NCBI RefSeq assembly: GCF_001982605.1
Contig: NZ_MLCN01000008.1
Span: 234,560 to 298,559, forward strand
Length of the DNA: 64,000 bases
Direction: 5' to 3'
From: Alkanindiges hydrocarboniclasticus
Lineage (GTDB): Bacteria; Pseudomonadota; Gammaproteobacteria; Pseudomonadales; Moraxellaceae
This document shows positions 27,147-37,098 of the stretch, in pieces (the first letter of the stretch is position 1; each line of letters starts with the position of its first letter). The notes under the pieces are model-generated. The model ran no database searches. It saw nothing but the letters and a program-made list of their open reading frames with translations, and had not been told where the DNA came from. The translations under genes and the position numbers were made by a program.

Positions 27147-27971
27147 TTAATCAACGCGCAATAATTCATTCAAACCCGTTTTAGAGCGGGTTTTTTCATC
27201 AACAGTTTTGACAATCACGGCGCAATATAAACTGTGTGTCCCATCAGCAGACGGCATATTGCCTGAAACAACAACCGAGTATGGGGGAATACGACCATAG
27301 GTCACTTCACCGGTTGCCCGGTTTAAAATCTTGGTGGACTGACCAATATAAACGCCCATGGAAATTACTGAGCCTTCACCCACAATCACGCCTTCCACAA
27401 TTTCAGAGCGCGCACCAATGAAGCAGTTGTCTTCAATAATGGTTGGGTTGGCCTGAAGCGGTTCCAGCACGCCACCAATACCAACACCACCAGACAAATG
27501 TACGTTCTTACCAATTTGCGCACAGCTACCGACAGTCGCCCAAGTGTCTACCATGGAGCCTTCATCAACATAAGCGCCAATATTGACATAAGAGGGCATC
27601 AATACCACGTTACGGGCAATGAAGCTGCCTTTACGTGCAGTGGCAGGAGGTACAACACGAATGCCTGAGTCCTTAAACTGCTGTTCAGTCCAGCCCGCAA
27701 ATTTGGTGGGCACTTTATCAAAGTACTGCAAGCCTTCGCCGCCATCTACTGGCACGTTGTCATTTAGGCGAAAAGACAACAACACGGCTTTTTTGAGCCA
27801 CTGATTAACGATCCATTCCCCATCGATTTTTTCAGCAACGCGCAGGCTGCCATTATCCAGTCCAGCCAGTGCTTCTTCTACGGCTTGACGCACATCGCTT
27901 GGGGCATTGGCGGGTGAAAACTGCATGCGGTCTTCAAAAGCTTGTTCAATCAGTTGGGCAAGTTGGCTCAT
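27147..27971 (-). CDS. dapD: Tetrahydrodipicolinate N-succinyltransferase
   Basis: Succinylates tetrahydrodipicolinate in the lysine/meso-diaminopimelate pathway. A 274-residue protein, the family's usual length. An N-terminal helical domain precedes a left-handed beta-helix of hexapeptide repeats ([60 protein letters not shown]). The C-terminal domain ends [17 protein letters not shown]. It is transcribed on the minus strand with its own hairpin downstream. Confidence 0.97.
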   Translation of the reverse strand: MSQLAQLIEQAFEDRMQFSPANAPSDVRQAVEEALAGLDNGSLRVAEKIDGEWIVNQWLKKAVLLSFRLNDNVPVDGGEGLQYFDKVPTKFAGWTEQQFKDSGIRVVPPATARKGSFIARNVVLMPSYVNIGAYVDEGSMVDTWATVGSCAQIGKNVHLSGGVGIGGVLEPLQANPTIIEDNCFIGARSEIVEGVIVGEGSVISMGVYIGQSTKILNRATGEVTYGRIPPYSVVVSGNMPSADGTHSLYCAVIVKTVDEKTRSKTGLNELLRVD

Positions 27972-28043
27972 TTAAAAATCCATTATTGAATCAAAATTGG
28001 CAATATTGTACAGCAAAATATAGGGGTTGGGTCAGCATCCAGC

Positions 28044-28367
28044 CTAAAGCCCTAAATGGAATAAAAACATCCATAAAAACCACAATAAAGCAGGTAACAG
28101 GGCGATAAAAGAAATGCGTTGCAAGCATTTAATATTATTTCTGGATAAAGAAAAATGGCGAATAGCAAGTGTTAAATAAATTAAACCCGCCACACTTGTA
28201 CCTATCAAAAAAACAATAAAAGCAAGGTTGGTCGCATTGTTAAAAAAGTTAGCTTGGCTAAATTGCTTGCCTAAATTCATCAAGCTCGTGAAACTGAGCA
28301 AGGCCATAAAAGACGCTAGCAGCATATAGCCTATCGACATCAACCAATATCGCCATAGAGGGTTCAT
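28044..28367 (-). CDS. Small membrane protein of unknown function
   Basis: A 107-residue protein with three likely membrane helices: about residues 9-30 (SIGYMLLASFMALLSFTSLM), 48-68 (LAFIVFLIGTSVAGLIYLTL) and 86-105 (FIALLPALLWFLWMFLFHLG). A basic loop (RHFSLSRNNIKCLQR) sits between helices two and three. The ribosome-binding site is weak. It lies on the minus strand between the hydroxyisourate hydrolase gene and dapD and may follow either transcript. No family is recognised. Confidence 0.6.
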   Translation of the reverse strand: MNPLWRYWLMSIGYMLLASFMALLSFTSLMNLGKQFSQANFFNNATNLAFIVFLIGTSVAGLIYLTLAIRHFSLSRNNIKCLQRISFIALLPALLWFLWMFLFHLGL

Positions 28368-28417
28368 GCTGCTCAGCGCAAATTTAAGACTTGATTATGG
28401 CAACTAAATTAACAAAA

Positions 28418-28849
28418 CTAATTACCGCGATAAGTCGAGTAACCGTAAGGACTCAGCAATAGCGGAATATGATAATGCGGTACGCTGCCATCTACTTCAA
28501 AAATCACTGGTACTTCAGGAAAGAATGACGACTGCTGATGTGCCTTAAACCAGTCGCCAGTCTTAAAGGTGACCCGGTAAATGCCTTTGGCCAGCTTTTG
28601 ATCAGCAGGATATAGCGCTGTAATACGCCCTTGCTGATTGGTCGTCCCTGCATTGAGTTTTTTCCAGCCATCCTTGTGCTGCTGTTCCAGAACGACGGCT
28701 ACATTTTCAGAGGGCAGCCCGCTTTGCAGGTTAAGCACATGCACACTGAGTGGATTATCCGCTGCAAAAGCTGTAGTCGTTGTAAGACCAAATATCACGT
28801 TCAGCAGGCCAGCTTTAAGTAAATTCTTTTTTAAACCCGTCGGTAACAT
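28418..28849 (-). CDS. hiuH: Periplasmic 5-hydroxyisourate hydrolase (transthyretin-like)
   Basis: Hydrolyses 5-hydroxyisourate, the product of uric acid oxidation. A 143-residue protein with a Sec signal peptide (cleavage near TTAFAA, residue 30), like E. coli HiuH, so the enzyme should act in the periplasm. Family motifs: LSVHVLNLQSGLPSENVAV (active-site His), GIYRVTFKTGDWF (Arg) and HYHIPLLLSPYGYSTYRG (His). The C-terminus is YRGN, whereas the family signature is YRGS. No uricase, OHCU decarboxylase or xanthine dehydrogenase gene lies nearby. AGGA precedes the ATG. It lies 45 bases downstream of lipA. Confidence 0.93.
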   Translation of the reverse strand: MLPTGLKKNLLKAGLLNVIFGLTTTTAFAADNPLSVHVLNLQSGLPSENVAVVLEQQHKDGWKKLNAGTTNQQGRITALYPADQKLAKGIYRVTFKTGDWFKAHQQSSFFPEVPVIFEVDGSVPHYHIPLLLSPYGYSTYRGN

Positions 28850-28894
28850 GAGTCAAATCCTGAAAATAATGAAAAAACACATTCAATAGCAAAA

Positions 28895-29908
28895 TTAAGC
28901 TTCAACCGCCTTAACACCACGGCGCACTGGCGGACAGGGTTCGCCGTAATACTGGCGATCCGCAAAATAGCTGGAACGTACCATTGGCGCAGACCAGATA
29001 TTCCGAAAGCCCAGACTACGGCCATGTTCAGCATAGCGCTCAAATTCATCCGGATGCACAAAGCGGCTTACTGGCGCATGATTTTTGGAAGGCTGCAAAT
29101 ACTGGCCAATGGTAATGTAATCCACATCATGCGCGTGCAGGTCATTTAGCAACTCAATAACTTCTTCTTCCGTTTCGCCAAGCCCAACCATCAGGCCGCA
29201 CTTGGTGGGAATATCCGGGCATGCTTCCTTGAATTTTTTTAGCAAGTTCAGCGAGTGCTGGTAATCCGAACCCGGACGCATGGCACGGTACAGGCGCGGC
29301 ACGGTTTCAATATTGTGGTTAAACACATCCGGCGGACATTCGCTCATGATACGCAGGGCAACATCCATGCGGCCACGAAAATCCGGCACCAGAATTTCCA
29401 GCAGGGTATTTGGACTTAACTTGCGGGCTTCCAGAATGCAATCGACAAAATGCTGCGCACCGCCATCCAGCAGGTCGTCACGGTCTACCGAGGTAATGAC
29501 CGCATATTTAAGACCAAGGCCAGCAATGGTTTCTGCCATGTGGCGCGGCTCATCAACATCCAGTGGATTGGGGCGGCCATGGGCCACATCACAAAATGGG
29601 CAGCGGCGGGTACAGATATCGCCCATAATCATAAAGGTTGCCGTGCCCCCACCAAAACATTCCGGCAGGTTGGGACAGGCGGCTTCTTCACACACCGTAT
29701 GCAGCTTTTGCGTGCGTAAGGTGTCCTTAATACGCTGCACTTCATTGGGCGCAGTCATCTTGACCCGGATCCAGTCCGGTTTACGCGGTACTTCAACCGT
29801 GGGAATAATCTTGATGGGAATACGCGCTACTTTTTCAGCACCACGGAGCTTTTCTCCCTGAACGGCGCGCTGGCCAGAGGTGTTGACAGGAGCATTGGGT
29901 GAGGTCAT
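28895..29908 (-). CDS. lipA: Lipoyl synthase
   Basis: Radical SAM enzyme that inserts two sulfurs into octanoyl groups to make the lipoyl cofactor of 2-oxoacid dehydrogenases. A 337-residue protein from [16 protein letters not shown] lies 7 bases before this ATG, making it a better start than MARNTGM six codons upstream. The auxiliary cluster Cys residues are in [12 protein letters not shown] (Cys73, 78, 84) and the radical SAM cluster in CTRRCPFC (Cys99, 103, 106). The C-terminal PMVRSSYFA Ser ligand motif is present. lipB is not in the window. Confidence 0.97.
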   Translation of the reverse strand: MTSPNAPVNTSGQRAVQGEKLRGAEKVARIPIKIIPTVEVPRKPDWIRVKMTAPNEVQRIKDTLRTQKLHTVCEEAACPNLPECFGGGTATFMIMGDICTRRCPFCDVAHGRPNPLDVDEPRHMAETIAGLGLKYAVITSVDRDDLLDGGAQHFVDCILEARKLSPNTLLEILVPDFRGRMDVALRIMSECPPDVFNHNIETVPRLYRAMRPGSDYQHSLNLLKKFKEACPDIPTKCGLMVGLGETEEEVIELLNDLHAHDVDYITIGQYLQPSKNHAPVSRFVHPDEFERYAEHGRSLGFRNIWSAPMVRSSYFADRQYYGEPCPPVRRGVKAVEA

Positions 29909-30244
29909 GCCGGTATTCCTTGCCATGGTTCAAAAAAGCTGCTGCCTTCAGCTGAGCCATGCATTTTTGAGCAGAAGAATGTCAGAAAAATTCAGGCGTA
30001 CAGTATACGTCAGTTCGCTTAAATGCACGATAAGTTATGCACAGGCTGACGTAGGACGCTTGTATCATTTTTGCATAAATATTGCAGAGTTAGTGGCATA
30101 CGACAGACTAAAGTAGTAGCTTGAACTCAAAATTTTGCATCGCAAGGCAATGCAATTGGCGTACCATAGCGTAAACGTCTGCATTTGCTTGAATAGCCTT
30201 ATCATAAAGCATTATTACTTTAGCATTCATCAGGAGATCAGTTG
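29909..30244. other. Divergent intergenic region lipA / sthA
   Basis: 336 bases with promoters for both genes. On the plus strand TTGAAT (30189-30194) and TATTAC (30213-30218), 18 bases apart, form a possible sthA promoter; CAGGAGA at 30231-30237 is its ribosome-binding site. No gene, RNA or strong repeat seen. Confidence 0.45.
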
Positions 30245-31663
30245 ATGGCGCGCCGGGAAAAAACCACCAAAAAGCAGTCTTACCAGTATGATGCCATTGT
30301 ATTGGGCGCTGGCCCCGCCGGTGAAGGTGCTGCCATGAAGCTGGCAAAATCCGGCAAGCGGGTTGCGGTTATTGACCAGCGGCATCAGGTGGGTGGCAAC
30401 TGTGCCCATGTAGGGACTATTCCCAGCAAGGCGCTACGGCAAACCGTTTTTAATATTATGCGCTACCAGCGTGACCCGTTATTCCAGAAAGTGGGCGAAT
30501 GGAAGCAGGTGCCATTGTCGGAAGTATTACGCAATGCACACCGGGTAATTGAAGCGCAGGTCGATACCCACACGCGCTTTTATGAGCGTAACCAGATTGA
30601 TGTGCACCATGGGCGTGCTTATGTTCAGGATGAGCACACCGTTATTGTGCATATGCTGGACGGGGGCAGTGAAACCTTGAGTTTTGACCAGCTAGTGGTT
30701 GCCACGGGTAGCCGTCCGTATCAGCCGGAAGGACTGGATTTTAGCCATCCGCGGGTCTTTGATAGCGATAAAATCCTGACCCTGAACTATCCAATTCATA
30801 AAATTATTATTTATGGGGCAGGGGTCATTGGTTCGGAATATGCTTCTATTTTTATTGGGCTGGATTACAAGGTCGACCTGATCAACACGCAAGCGCAATT
30901 GCTCAATTATCTGGATGATGAGATTGCCGATGCTTTGTCTTATTACCTGCGTGAGCTGGGTGTACTAATTCGGCATAATGAGCAAATTGACCATCTGGAA
31001 ACTCATGATGACTATGTGGTGCTGCACTTGCAAAGCGGCAAGAAAATTAAGGCTGATGCCATTTTGTGGTGTAATGGCCGCTCCGGCAATACCGATGGGC
31101 TGGGACTTGAAAATGTTGGCCTTGCACCAAACAGCCGTGGCCAGTTGGCGGTAAACAGCCAGTACCAGACCGATGTACCGCACATTTATGCTGCTGGCGA
31201 TGTAATCGGCTGGCCGTCACTGGCTTCTGCGGCTTATGATCAGGGCCGCTGTGCAGCAGCCAATATGGTGGGTGAGCAAAATGTACAGCCTGTGCTAAAT
31301 GTGCCTACCGGGATTTACACCATTCCTGAAATTTCATCCATTGGTAAAACCGAGCAACAGCTTACCGATGAAAAAATCCCGTATGAGGTCGGGCAGGCTT
31401 CCTTCCGGCATCTGGCGCGGGCGCAAATTACCGGTGAAACCGTGGGTGTGCTCAAGATTCTGTTTCACCGCGAAACGCTTGAAATTCTGGGAATTCACTG
31501 CTTTGGCAACAACGCAGCAGAAATTATTCATATTGGACAGGCTGCCATGCTGAGCCAAGCCAACAATAGCCTGCATTATTTTGCTAATACCACCTTTAAT
31601 TATCCCACCATGGCGGAAGCCTATCGTGTGGCTGCACTCAATGGCATGAACCGGCTGTTTTAA
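30245..31663 (+). CDS. sthA: Soluble pyridine nucleotide (Si-specific NAD(P)+) transhydrogenase
   Basis: FAD enzyme that moves hydride between NADPH and NAD+, balancing the two pools. A 472-residue protein starting [18 protein letters not shown] precedes this ATG and the TTG one codon earlier is rejected. It belongs to the class I disulfide oxidoreductase fold: FAD site [18 protein letters not shown] and NAD(P) site [17 protein letters not shown]. In place of the CxxxxC redox pair it has [15 protein letters not shown], a single Cys, as expected for SthA. The C-terminal dimer domain is complete. It could re-oxidise NADPH made by the MaeB encoded nearby. Confidence 0.95.
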   Translation: MARREKTTKKQSYQYDAIVLGAGPAGEGAAMKLAKSGKRVAVIDQRHQVGGNCAHVGTIPSKALRQTVFNIMRYQRDPLFQKVGEWKQVPLSEVLRNAHRVIEAQVDTHTRFYERNQIDVHHGRAYVQDEHTVIVHMLDGGSETLSFDQLVVATGSRPYQPEGLDFSHPRVFDSDKILTLNYPIHKIIIYGAGVIGSEYASIFIGLDYKVDLINTQAQLLNYLDDEIADALSYYLRELGVLIRHNEQIDHLETHDDYVVLHLQSGKKIKADAILWCNGRSGNTDGLGLENVGLAPNSRGQLAVNSQYQTDVPHIYAAGDVIGWPSLASAAYDQGRCAAANMVGEQNVQPVLNVPTGIYTIPEISSIGKTEQQLTDEKIPYEVGQASFRHLARAQITGETVGVLKILFHRETLEILGIHCFGNNAAEIIHIGQAAMLSQANNSLHYFANTTFNYPTMAEAYRVAALNGMNRLF

Positions 31664-31731
31664 AAAGCAATGCTGCATTAATTGACTTGCCTCATACCTT
31701 AAAAATAGTGTTATGCAGGTTGACAGTTGAA

Positions 31732-31772
31732 AATAAAAAAACCGATCAACGAAGGAGGAAAAGTTGATCGGT
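31732..31772 (-). terminator. Terminator of the OmpW-like gene
   Basis: Perfect 10-bp repeat ACCGATCAAC/GTTGATCGGT (31741-31750, 31763-31772). On the minus strand it runs into TTTTTTATTTTC. It lies 52 bases past the stop. Confidence 0.9.
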
Positions 31773-31824
31773 AGGAAGTGCAAGCAGCAGGATTTTTGTA
31801 GTTGTCAGCGCTGGAAAAAGCTAG

Positions 31825-32886
31825 CTAAAAACGATAGCCAATGCCCAGATAGGTAATCACCGGATTAATGTCTACCTTGGTTTCGGAGCGAATCAGCTCC
31901 GACTGGTCCTTGTCACTAATCACCAGAATCTTGGCCTTATTGTTTAGCGCTGCATAGGATACAGAGGCCGTGCTAAACCAGCGGTCATTAAAGTCATAGC
32001 TAAAGCCGGCAGTGGCAAAAGGTGCAATTCCGGTATCTGCCTTAACCTTCACATAGGGATTGGCCGAAGATGTTTCACCTGATAATGCAGCGCCAGCCTT
32101 GCCATCCAGAACATTCTGAATCTGGTGCCCAGCGGCAATCAGGTCGCCTTCAATGCCTTTATTCAGCTTGATATCATCAAACCACGCATACATGGCACCA
32201 ATACCAATATAAGGCCGGAATTTATTTATACCGGTTTGGCCAAAGTGATATTGCAAGGTTACTGCCGGTGTCCAGGCGCGCACTGACGCCGCTGTGTCAT
32301 AAGAATCAAGATTGGTGATTTGCAGGTCTTTTTGCAGATCCAGATCAGCAAGGCCAAGCACGCTAGTGTGAGTAGACAAGGGAGCAGTTACATTGCCGAT
32401 GCCTTTTAAATCTACTTTTGGTGGAATGCCACCCACCAGTTCTACTGAAACATGATCGGTAAAATAATAATTAAACACCAGCCCCAGCGTATCCACATCC
32501 TGTGCTTCCAGACCCGTATTGGGCGATTGCCATTGCTCGAGGCCATAAACATTGGCTTTTAGACCCAGATCAGGCAAATAGCCACCCGTAATCTGTGTAT
32601 CGTCCAGTAAACCCAGCAGGGCAGTTAAGCCATTTTTATCAACTGCGTTTTCGGTAATATCACTTAACCGGATACGGCCAACCCCGGCTTCATAGCCTTC
32701 GGGAATGACGGTTTTATTGCCAAGGTTATTAGGCTTGCCCTGTGGCATCACATGCAGCCAGCCCGCAGACACAGCAAAACGCTTAAATCCATCGCCATCT
32801 TTAATACTAAATAATGAAGAATCTGCAAAGGCACCATGCGGGATCAACACCCCCAGCACGGGAATCATAAATTTTTTGAATTTCAT
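31825..32886 (-). CDS. OmpW-family outer-membrane beta-barrel protein (enlarged)
   Basis: A 353-residue protein with a signal peptide (cleavage near GAFA, residue 21) and a C-terminal aromatic residue (YLGIGYRF) for outer-membrane insertion. The OmpW core is clear: VFNYYFTDHVSVELVGGIPP, VTLQYHFGQTGINKFRPYIG and GFSYDFNDRWFSTASVSY. At 353 residues it is about 140 longer than E. coli OmpW, with extra sequence near residues 35-120 and 230-290 that probably forms long extracellular loops. OmpW-type barrels pass small hydrophobic molecules. A palindrome lies 53 bases upstream and a terminator follows. Confidence 0.87.
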   Translation of the reverse strand: MKFKKFMIPVLGVLIPHGAFADSSLFSIKDGDGFKRFAVSAGWLHVMPQGKPNNLGNKTVIPEGYEAGVGRIRLSDITENAVDKNGLTALLGLLDDTQITGGYLPDLGLKANVYGLEQWQSPNTGLEAQDVDTLGLVFNYYFTDHVSVELVGGIPPKVDLKGIGNVTAPLSTHTSVLGLADLDLQKDLQITNLDSYDTAASVRAWTPAVTLQYHFGQTGINKFRPYIGIGAMYAWFDDIKLNKGIEGDLIAAGHQIQNVLDGKAGAALSGETSSANPYVKVKADTGIAPFATAGFSYDFNDRWFSTASVSYAALNNKAKILVISDKDQSELIRSETKVDINPVITYLGIGYRF

Positions 32887-32938
32887 TTACCGCTCCGTCT
32901 CTTGACCTTCAGGTTTAAAGCCCCGCTAAAGAACAAGT

Positions 32939-32958
32939 ACCAAATATTCCAATTTGGT
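32939..32958. promoter_or_regulatory. Palindrome upstream of the OmpW-like gene
   Basis: ACCAAAT-6-ATTTGGT, a perfect 7-bp inverted repeat 53 bases before the OmpW-like start codon. Size and position suit an operator; a leader hairpin is the alternative. Confidence 0.4.
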
Positions 32959-33110
32959 GCGTTTCCTTACAAGCAGCGATTAAAACGGCTCAATAACATT
33001 AACAATAGGCGAGTTATATAAAAAAAATTCACTGTCTGAATGATCTGTTGTGATGAGGTAAATGAGTAAGAATATAGGTTCGAATATTTTTTAAGCAGAA
33101 ATAGTGATAT

Positions 33111-33138
33111 AGGAGGTTAAAAAATCATGAAAAAATAG
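33111..33138 (+). other. Perfect Shine-Dalgarno followed by a three-codon frame
   Basis: AGGAGG at 33111-33116, then ATG AAA AAA TAG from 33127. MKK is a typical start for an exported protein, so this may be the decayed beginning of a lost gene. The downstream frame does not continue as a signal peptide. Confidence 0.35.
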
Positions 33139-33164
33139 CTAATTATTAAAATTATGGGTTTTAC

Positions 33165-33196
33165 CGAAAAAATACCTGCCTGAAAAATAATCAGGC
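33165..33196 (-). terminator. Probable terminator of cca
   Basis: GCCTGA/TCAGGC (33178-33183, 33191-33196). On the minus strand it is followed by AGGTATTTTTTC. It lies about 105 bases past the cca stop. Confidence 0.55.
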
Positions 33197-33301
33197 CAGT
33201 TTTACGTATCACTACACTACAGCCTGATTGTGAAGATTAATAGAATTAAAAAACAGGTAGAAAGCTGATTATTGTGGTTTTAAAAACTAACGCATGAGTT
33301 T

Positions 33302-34540
33302 TTAGCCCTGCTGAATATCCGCATAGCTATTTTTAAGTACGGTAATGGCATCAATGCGTGCTTCAATCAAGGCTTCACCAATGTCTGGCCCCTGAATATG
33401 GGACGGTAGATCAACAGCACGGATGTTTCTTACCCGCTGAATGGCCTCACGCATGAAGTCGGCTTGCTCATAAGGACGTTTTTCCAGCCCAAGCCGACCG
33501 CGCGCATCACATTCACAGGCCTGTATAAATTCTTCCACCCGCTCGGGACGCCGTAACACATCCAGTCGTTGCAACAGCCGCCAGATGGTTCCGGGACGCA
33601 GTTCCATCACACGGTGACACAACAGGTGCTCACGACATACCAGCTCGGCCAGTTGTTGATACTGGCTAGGCACTTTAAGTCGTTTACACAGGTTTTTAAT
33701 CGGCTCAACGCCGCGTGCTTCATGGTCGGCATGGCGCGGCAACAGGTCGACAGGGGTAAGTGCCTTGCCCAGATCATGCATGACAGTTGCAAAACGCACG
33801 CGGTCACTGTATTGCGCTTCACAGGCCCGTTGCAGGGTCATCAGGGTATGAATGCCTGTGTCAACTTCAGGATGATATTCTGGCCGCTGGGGTACGCCAA
33901 ACAAGGCATTGACTTCCGGCATAATCACCTGGAGCGCGCCGCAGTCACGCAATACTTCAAAGTACACATCTGCACGGTCTTCAGTAAGTGCACGCTGGGT
34001 TTCTTTCCAGATACGCTCCGGCGTCAGGTGATTGATTTCGCCCTGATTCACCAGTGACTGCATTAAGCTTAGTGTTTCGGGTGCTACGGTAAAACCAAGT
34101 GGCGCGTAACGCGCAGCAAAGCGTGCAACCCGCAATACCCGTAAAGGGTCTTCAATAAAGGCTGGGGATACGTGGCGTAACAGGCGATCTTGCAAGTCTT
34201 GCTGGCCGCCATAGGGATCAATAACACGGCCATCTTCGGCCAGTGCCATTGCATTGATGGTCAGGTCACGGCGGATCAGGTCTTCTTCTAGGGAAAGGTC
34301 AGGCGAGGTGTAAAAGGTAAAGCCACCATAGCCAACTCCAGACTTGCGTTCGGTTCGGGCAAGGGCATATTCTTCCTTGCTGTGCGGATGCAAAAACACC
34401 GGGAAGTCACTGCCAACCGGCATGTAGCCAGCTGCCAGCATTTGCTCAGGGGTGGCACCCACGACGACATAATCACGTTCACTAACTGTGCGACCCAAAA
34501 GCTGGTCACGCACCGCACCACCTACCAAATACACTTGCAT
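33302..34540 (-). CDS. cca: CCA-adding tRNA nucleotidyltransferase with HD domain
   Basis: Adds or repairs the 3' CCA of tRNA. A 412-residue class II enzyme of gammaproteobacterial type. N-terminal nucleotidyltransferase head: [28 protein letters not shown] (catalytic acids), [20 protein letters not shown]; then [13 protein letters not shown] and [13 protein letters not shown]. The C-terminal HD phosphohydrolase domain is present ([20 protein letters not shown]), as in multifunctional Cca proteins with phosphatase and 2',3'-cyclic phosphodiesterase activity. Its ATG abuts a terminator-like hairpin that contains the only ribosome-binding-like sequence. Confidence 0.96.
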   Translation of the reverse strand: MQVYLVGGAVRDQLLGRTVSERDYVVVGATPEQMLAAGYMPVGSDFPVFLHPHSKEEYALARTERKSGVGYGGFTFYTSPDLSLEEDLIRRDLTINAMALAEDGRVIDPYGGQQDLQDRLLRHVSPAFIEDPLRVLRVARFAARYAPLGFTVAPETLSLMQSLVNQGEINHLTPERIWKETQRALTEDRADVYFEVLRDCGALQVIMPEVNALFGVPQRPEYHPEVDTGIHTLMTLQRACEAQYSDRVRFATVMHDLGKALTPVDLLPRHADHEARGVEPIKNLCKRLKVPSQYQQLAELVCREHLLCHRVMELRPGTIWRLLQRLDVLRRPERVEEFIQACECDARGRLGLEKRPYEQADFMREAIQRVRNIRAVDLPSHIQGPDIGEALIEARIDAITVLKNSYADIQQG

Positions 34541-34588
34541 TAAAAAGCCCCTATATGCCGCTACAGAATGCAGGACAATAGAGGCTTT
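34541..34588 (-). promoter_or_regulatory. Hairpin covering the cca ribosome-binding site
   Basis: On the minus strand AAAGCCTCTAT (34588-34578) and ATAGGGGCTTT (34554-34544) pair at 10 of 11 positions and are followed by TTTTTA and the cca ATG. It looks like the maeB terminator, but the AGGGG that could serve as the cca Shine-Dalgarno is inside the stem. A second A/T-rich repeat GGCAAAAA/TTTTTGCC spans 34594-34623 at the maeB stop. Confidence 0.6.
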
Positions 34589-34622
34589 GACAAGGCAAAA
34601 AGGGTATTAATCCGTTTTTTGC

Positions 34623-36905
34623 CTAGTTTTGGTGCAATTCTGCATGCTGGATTTCAGCTACAGTTAAGGCTGTCATATTGATAATACGACGTGTGGTTGC
34701 AGTCGGGGTCAGGATATGAACCGGCTTCGAAGCACCCAGCAGGATAGGGCCAATGGTCACATTGTTGCCTGCAGTTGCTTTAAGCAGGTTAAAGGCAATA
34801 TTGGCTGCATCCAGACTTGGCATAATCAGCAGGTTGGCTGAACCCTTGTAGCGCGAGTTTGGAAACTGTTCCAGACGGATGGATTCATCAATGGCTGCAT
34901 CACCATGCATTTCGCCTTCTACTTCCAGCTCAGGCGCCTGCGCAGACAACAGGCGATACACTTCACGCATTTTCTCGGCACTGGCATCATCATGAGCGCT
35001 ACCAAAACTGGAGTGCGATAGCAGGGCTACTTTAGGGGCCATACCAAAGCGTCTAACTTCTTCAGCAGCCAGCAAGGTCATTTCAGCCAGTTGTTCGGCC
35101 GTCGGATTTGGGTTTACATAAGTGTCTGCAATAAACAGGTTGCGATCACCCAGCATGACCACATTCATGGCATAGAAATTCTTGCTGCTGGACTTGGTGC
35201 CAATAACATCACGCACATAGCCCAAATGCAGGTCATAATAGCCAAACGTACCGCAAATCATGCCATCGGCATAGCCAAAATGAACCAGCAGTGAACCAAT
35301 CAGGGTGGTACGGCGGCGGGCTTCACGCTTGGCCAGTTCCACACCAATACCGCGGCGCTGCATGATATTGTAATAATGCTGCCAGAAATCCTTGTAACGG
35401 TGATCATCATCCTGATTGACCATTTCAAAATCTACACCCGCTTTTAGGCGTAAACCCTGACGGGCAATGTTCTGTTCAATCACGGCAGGACGGCCCACCA
35501 GAATGGGTTTGGCCAAACCATCATCGACCACAATTTGCACCGCACGCAAAACACGGTCATCTTCGCCTTCACAGAATACAATGCATTTTGGATCAGTTTT
35601 GGCTTGTGCAAAAATTGGCTTCATCAGGAAAGCCGAGTTATAGACAAACTCGGACAGGCGCTGGCGATAGGCTGAGAAATCCTGAACTGGACGGGTTGCA
35701 ACACCGGATTCCATGGCAGCCCTGGCAACAGCCGGGGCAATCTCCAGAATCAGGCGTGGGTCCAGTGGGCCGGGAATCAGGTATTCGCGGCCAAAGGTCT
35801 GGGCTTTTTCACCATAGGTGGCATTGTCCGGCTCAATGTGCGCCATTTTCGCAATGGCATACACACAGGCAATTTTCATGGCTTCATTGATGGTGGTTGC
35901 ACCGGAATCCAGCGCACCCCGGAAAATATACGGGAAACACAGTGCGTTGTTAACCTGATTGGGATAATCAGAACGACCGGTTGCAATAATGGCATCCGGA
36001 CGGGCTTCACGGGCATGTTCCGGTAAAATTTCCGGATTTGGATTGGCCAGTGCAAAAATAATCGGGTCTTTGGCCATTTGCTTGACCATAGCAGGCGTCA
36101 GGATGCCAGCGGTAGACAAGCCAAGGAACATATCGGCATTCTGCATGACTTCATGCAATTGAGTAGCCGGAATATCCTGTGCATAACGTGCCTTGCTTTC
36201 ATCCATACTGCCCAGACGGGCAGTGGTTAACAGGCCACGTGAATCGGCCACAATGACGTTTTCACGTTTCACACCAAGGGCGCATAGCAGGTCAAGGCAG
36301 GATAGCGCGGCTGCACCGGCACCTGAGGCAACAATCTTGATGTCTTCAATTTTCTTGTTCACCAGTTCCAGCGCATTGAGCAGTGCTGCACCGACAATAA
36401 TACTGGTGCCATGCTGGTCATCGTGGAATACCGGAATGTTCATGCGTTCACGCAATTTGCGTTCAATATAGAAACACTCGGGAGCCTTGATGTCTTCTAG
36501 GTTAATGCCGCCAAAGGTAGGCTCTAGCGCAGCAATAATATCAACAATCTTGTCCGGGTCATTCTCGGCAATTTCAATGTCAAATACATCAACACCGGCA
36601 AATTTTTTGAACAGAACGCCTTTGCCTTCCATAACCGGCTTGGAAGCCAGCGGCCCAATATTGCCAAGGCCCAGTACCGCAGTACCATTACTGATGACTG
36701 CCACCAGATTACCACGTGCGGTATACAGGGCAGCAGTTGAAGGGTCACGTTCAATTTCAAGGCAGGGTGCAGCGACCCCAGGCGAATAGGCGAGTGCCAG
36801 ATCACGTTGATTGACTAGTTGTTTGCTTGGAGTGACACTAATTTTGCCAGGCTGTGGGAATTCATGATAATGCAGCGCGGCTTTTTTTAATGCTTGATCA
36901 TCCAT
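34623..36905 (-). CDS. maeB: NADP-dependent malic enzyme with phosphotransacetylase-like domain
   Basis: Decarboxylates malate to pyruvate, making NADPH. A 760-residue fused protein of MaeB type, starting [17 protein letters not shown]; the longer frame to 36971 lacks support and the family begins here. The N-terminal malic enzyme half (about residues 1-430) contains [19 protein letters not shown] and [18 protein letters not shown]. The C-terminal half (about 430-760) is phosphotransacetylase-like ([38 protein letters not shown]), thought to be regulatory rather than catalytic. Useful for anaplerosis and NADPH supply during growth on organic acids. Confidence 0.95.
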   Translation of the reverse strand: MDDQALKKAALHYHEFPQPGKISVTPSKQLVNQRDLALAYSPGVAAPCLEIERDPSTAALYTARGNLVAVISNGTAVLGLGNIGPLASKPVMEGKGVLFKKFAGVDVFDIEIAENDPDKIVDIIAALEPTFGGINLEDIKAPECFYIERKLRERMNIPVFHDDQHGTSIIVGAALLNALELVNKKIEDIKIVASGAGAAALSCLDLLCALGVKRENVIVADSRGLLTTARLGSMDESKARYAQDIPATQLHEVMQNADMFLGLSTAGILTPAMVKQMAKDPIIFALANPNPEILPEHAREARPDAIIATGRSDYPNQVNNALCFPYIFRGALDSGATTINEAMKIACVYAIAKMAHIEPDNATYGEKAQTFGREYLIPGPLDPRLILEIAPAVARAAMESGVATRPVQDFSAYRQRLSEFVYNSAFLMKPIFAQAKTDPKCIVFCEGEDDRVLRAVQIVVDDGLAKPILVGRPAVIEQNIARQGLRLKAGVDFEMVNQDDDHRYKDFWQHYYNIMQRRGIGVELAKREARRRTTLIGSLLVHFGYADGMICGTFGYYDLHLGYVRDVIGTKSSSKNFYAMNVVMLGDRNLFIADTYVNPNPTAEQLAEMTLLAAEEVRRFGMAPKVALLSHSSFGSAHDDASAEKMREVYRLLSAQAPELEVEGEMHGDAAIDESIRLEQFPNSRYKGSANLLIMPSLDAANIAFNLLKATAGNNVTIGPILLGASKPVHILTPTATTRRIINMTALTVAEIQHAELHQN

Positions 36906-37098
36906 CTCGTTCTCTGGTTTCGCAAAGGTACCGGCTAGCAACACAAAGGCTAGGGATACACGGTTAAACAAGTGCGAAACTATAGCATTAGATCAGACTG
37001 ATGTCAGGACTTATACACAATTATCTGTTTACTGGTCAGTTTTTAGTTTAAGTAATTTATTTGAAATCATTTTACTTAATACTGGGTTCACCCGACAA

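Larger units (their letters stand above)
32887..33301. other. Gene-free stretch between OmpW-like gene and cca
   Basis: 415 bases upstream of the OmpW-like gene and downstream of cca, both on the minus strand. It holds a palindrome (32939-32958), a perfect AGGAGG ribosome-binding site with a three-codon frame (33111-33138) and a terminator-like hairpin (33165-33196). No gene of normal size fits. Confidence 0.6.

Noticed and set aside
33075..33087. tRNA-like GGTTCGAAT sequence
   Set aside because: The flanking bases do not form T-arm, acceptor or anticodon stems; no tRNA could be folded by eye.
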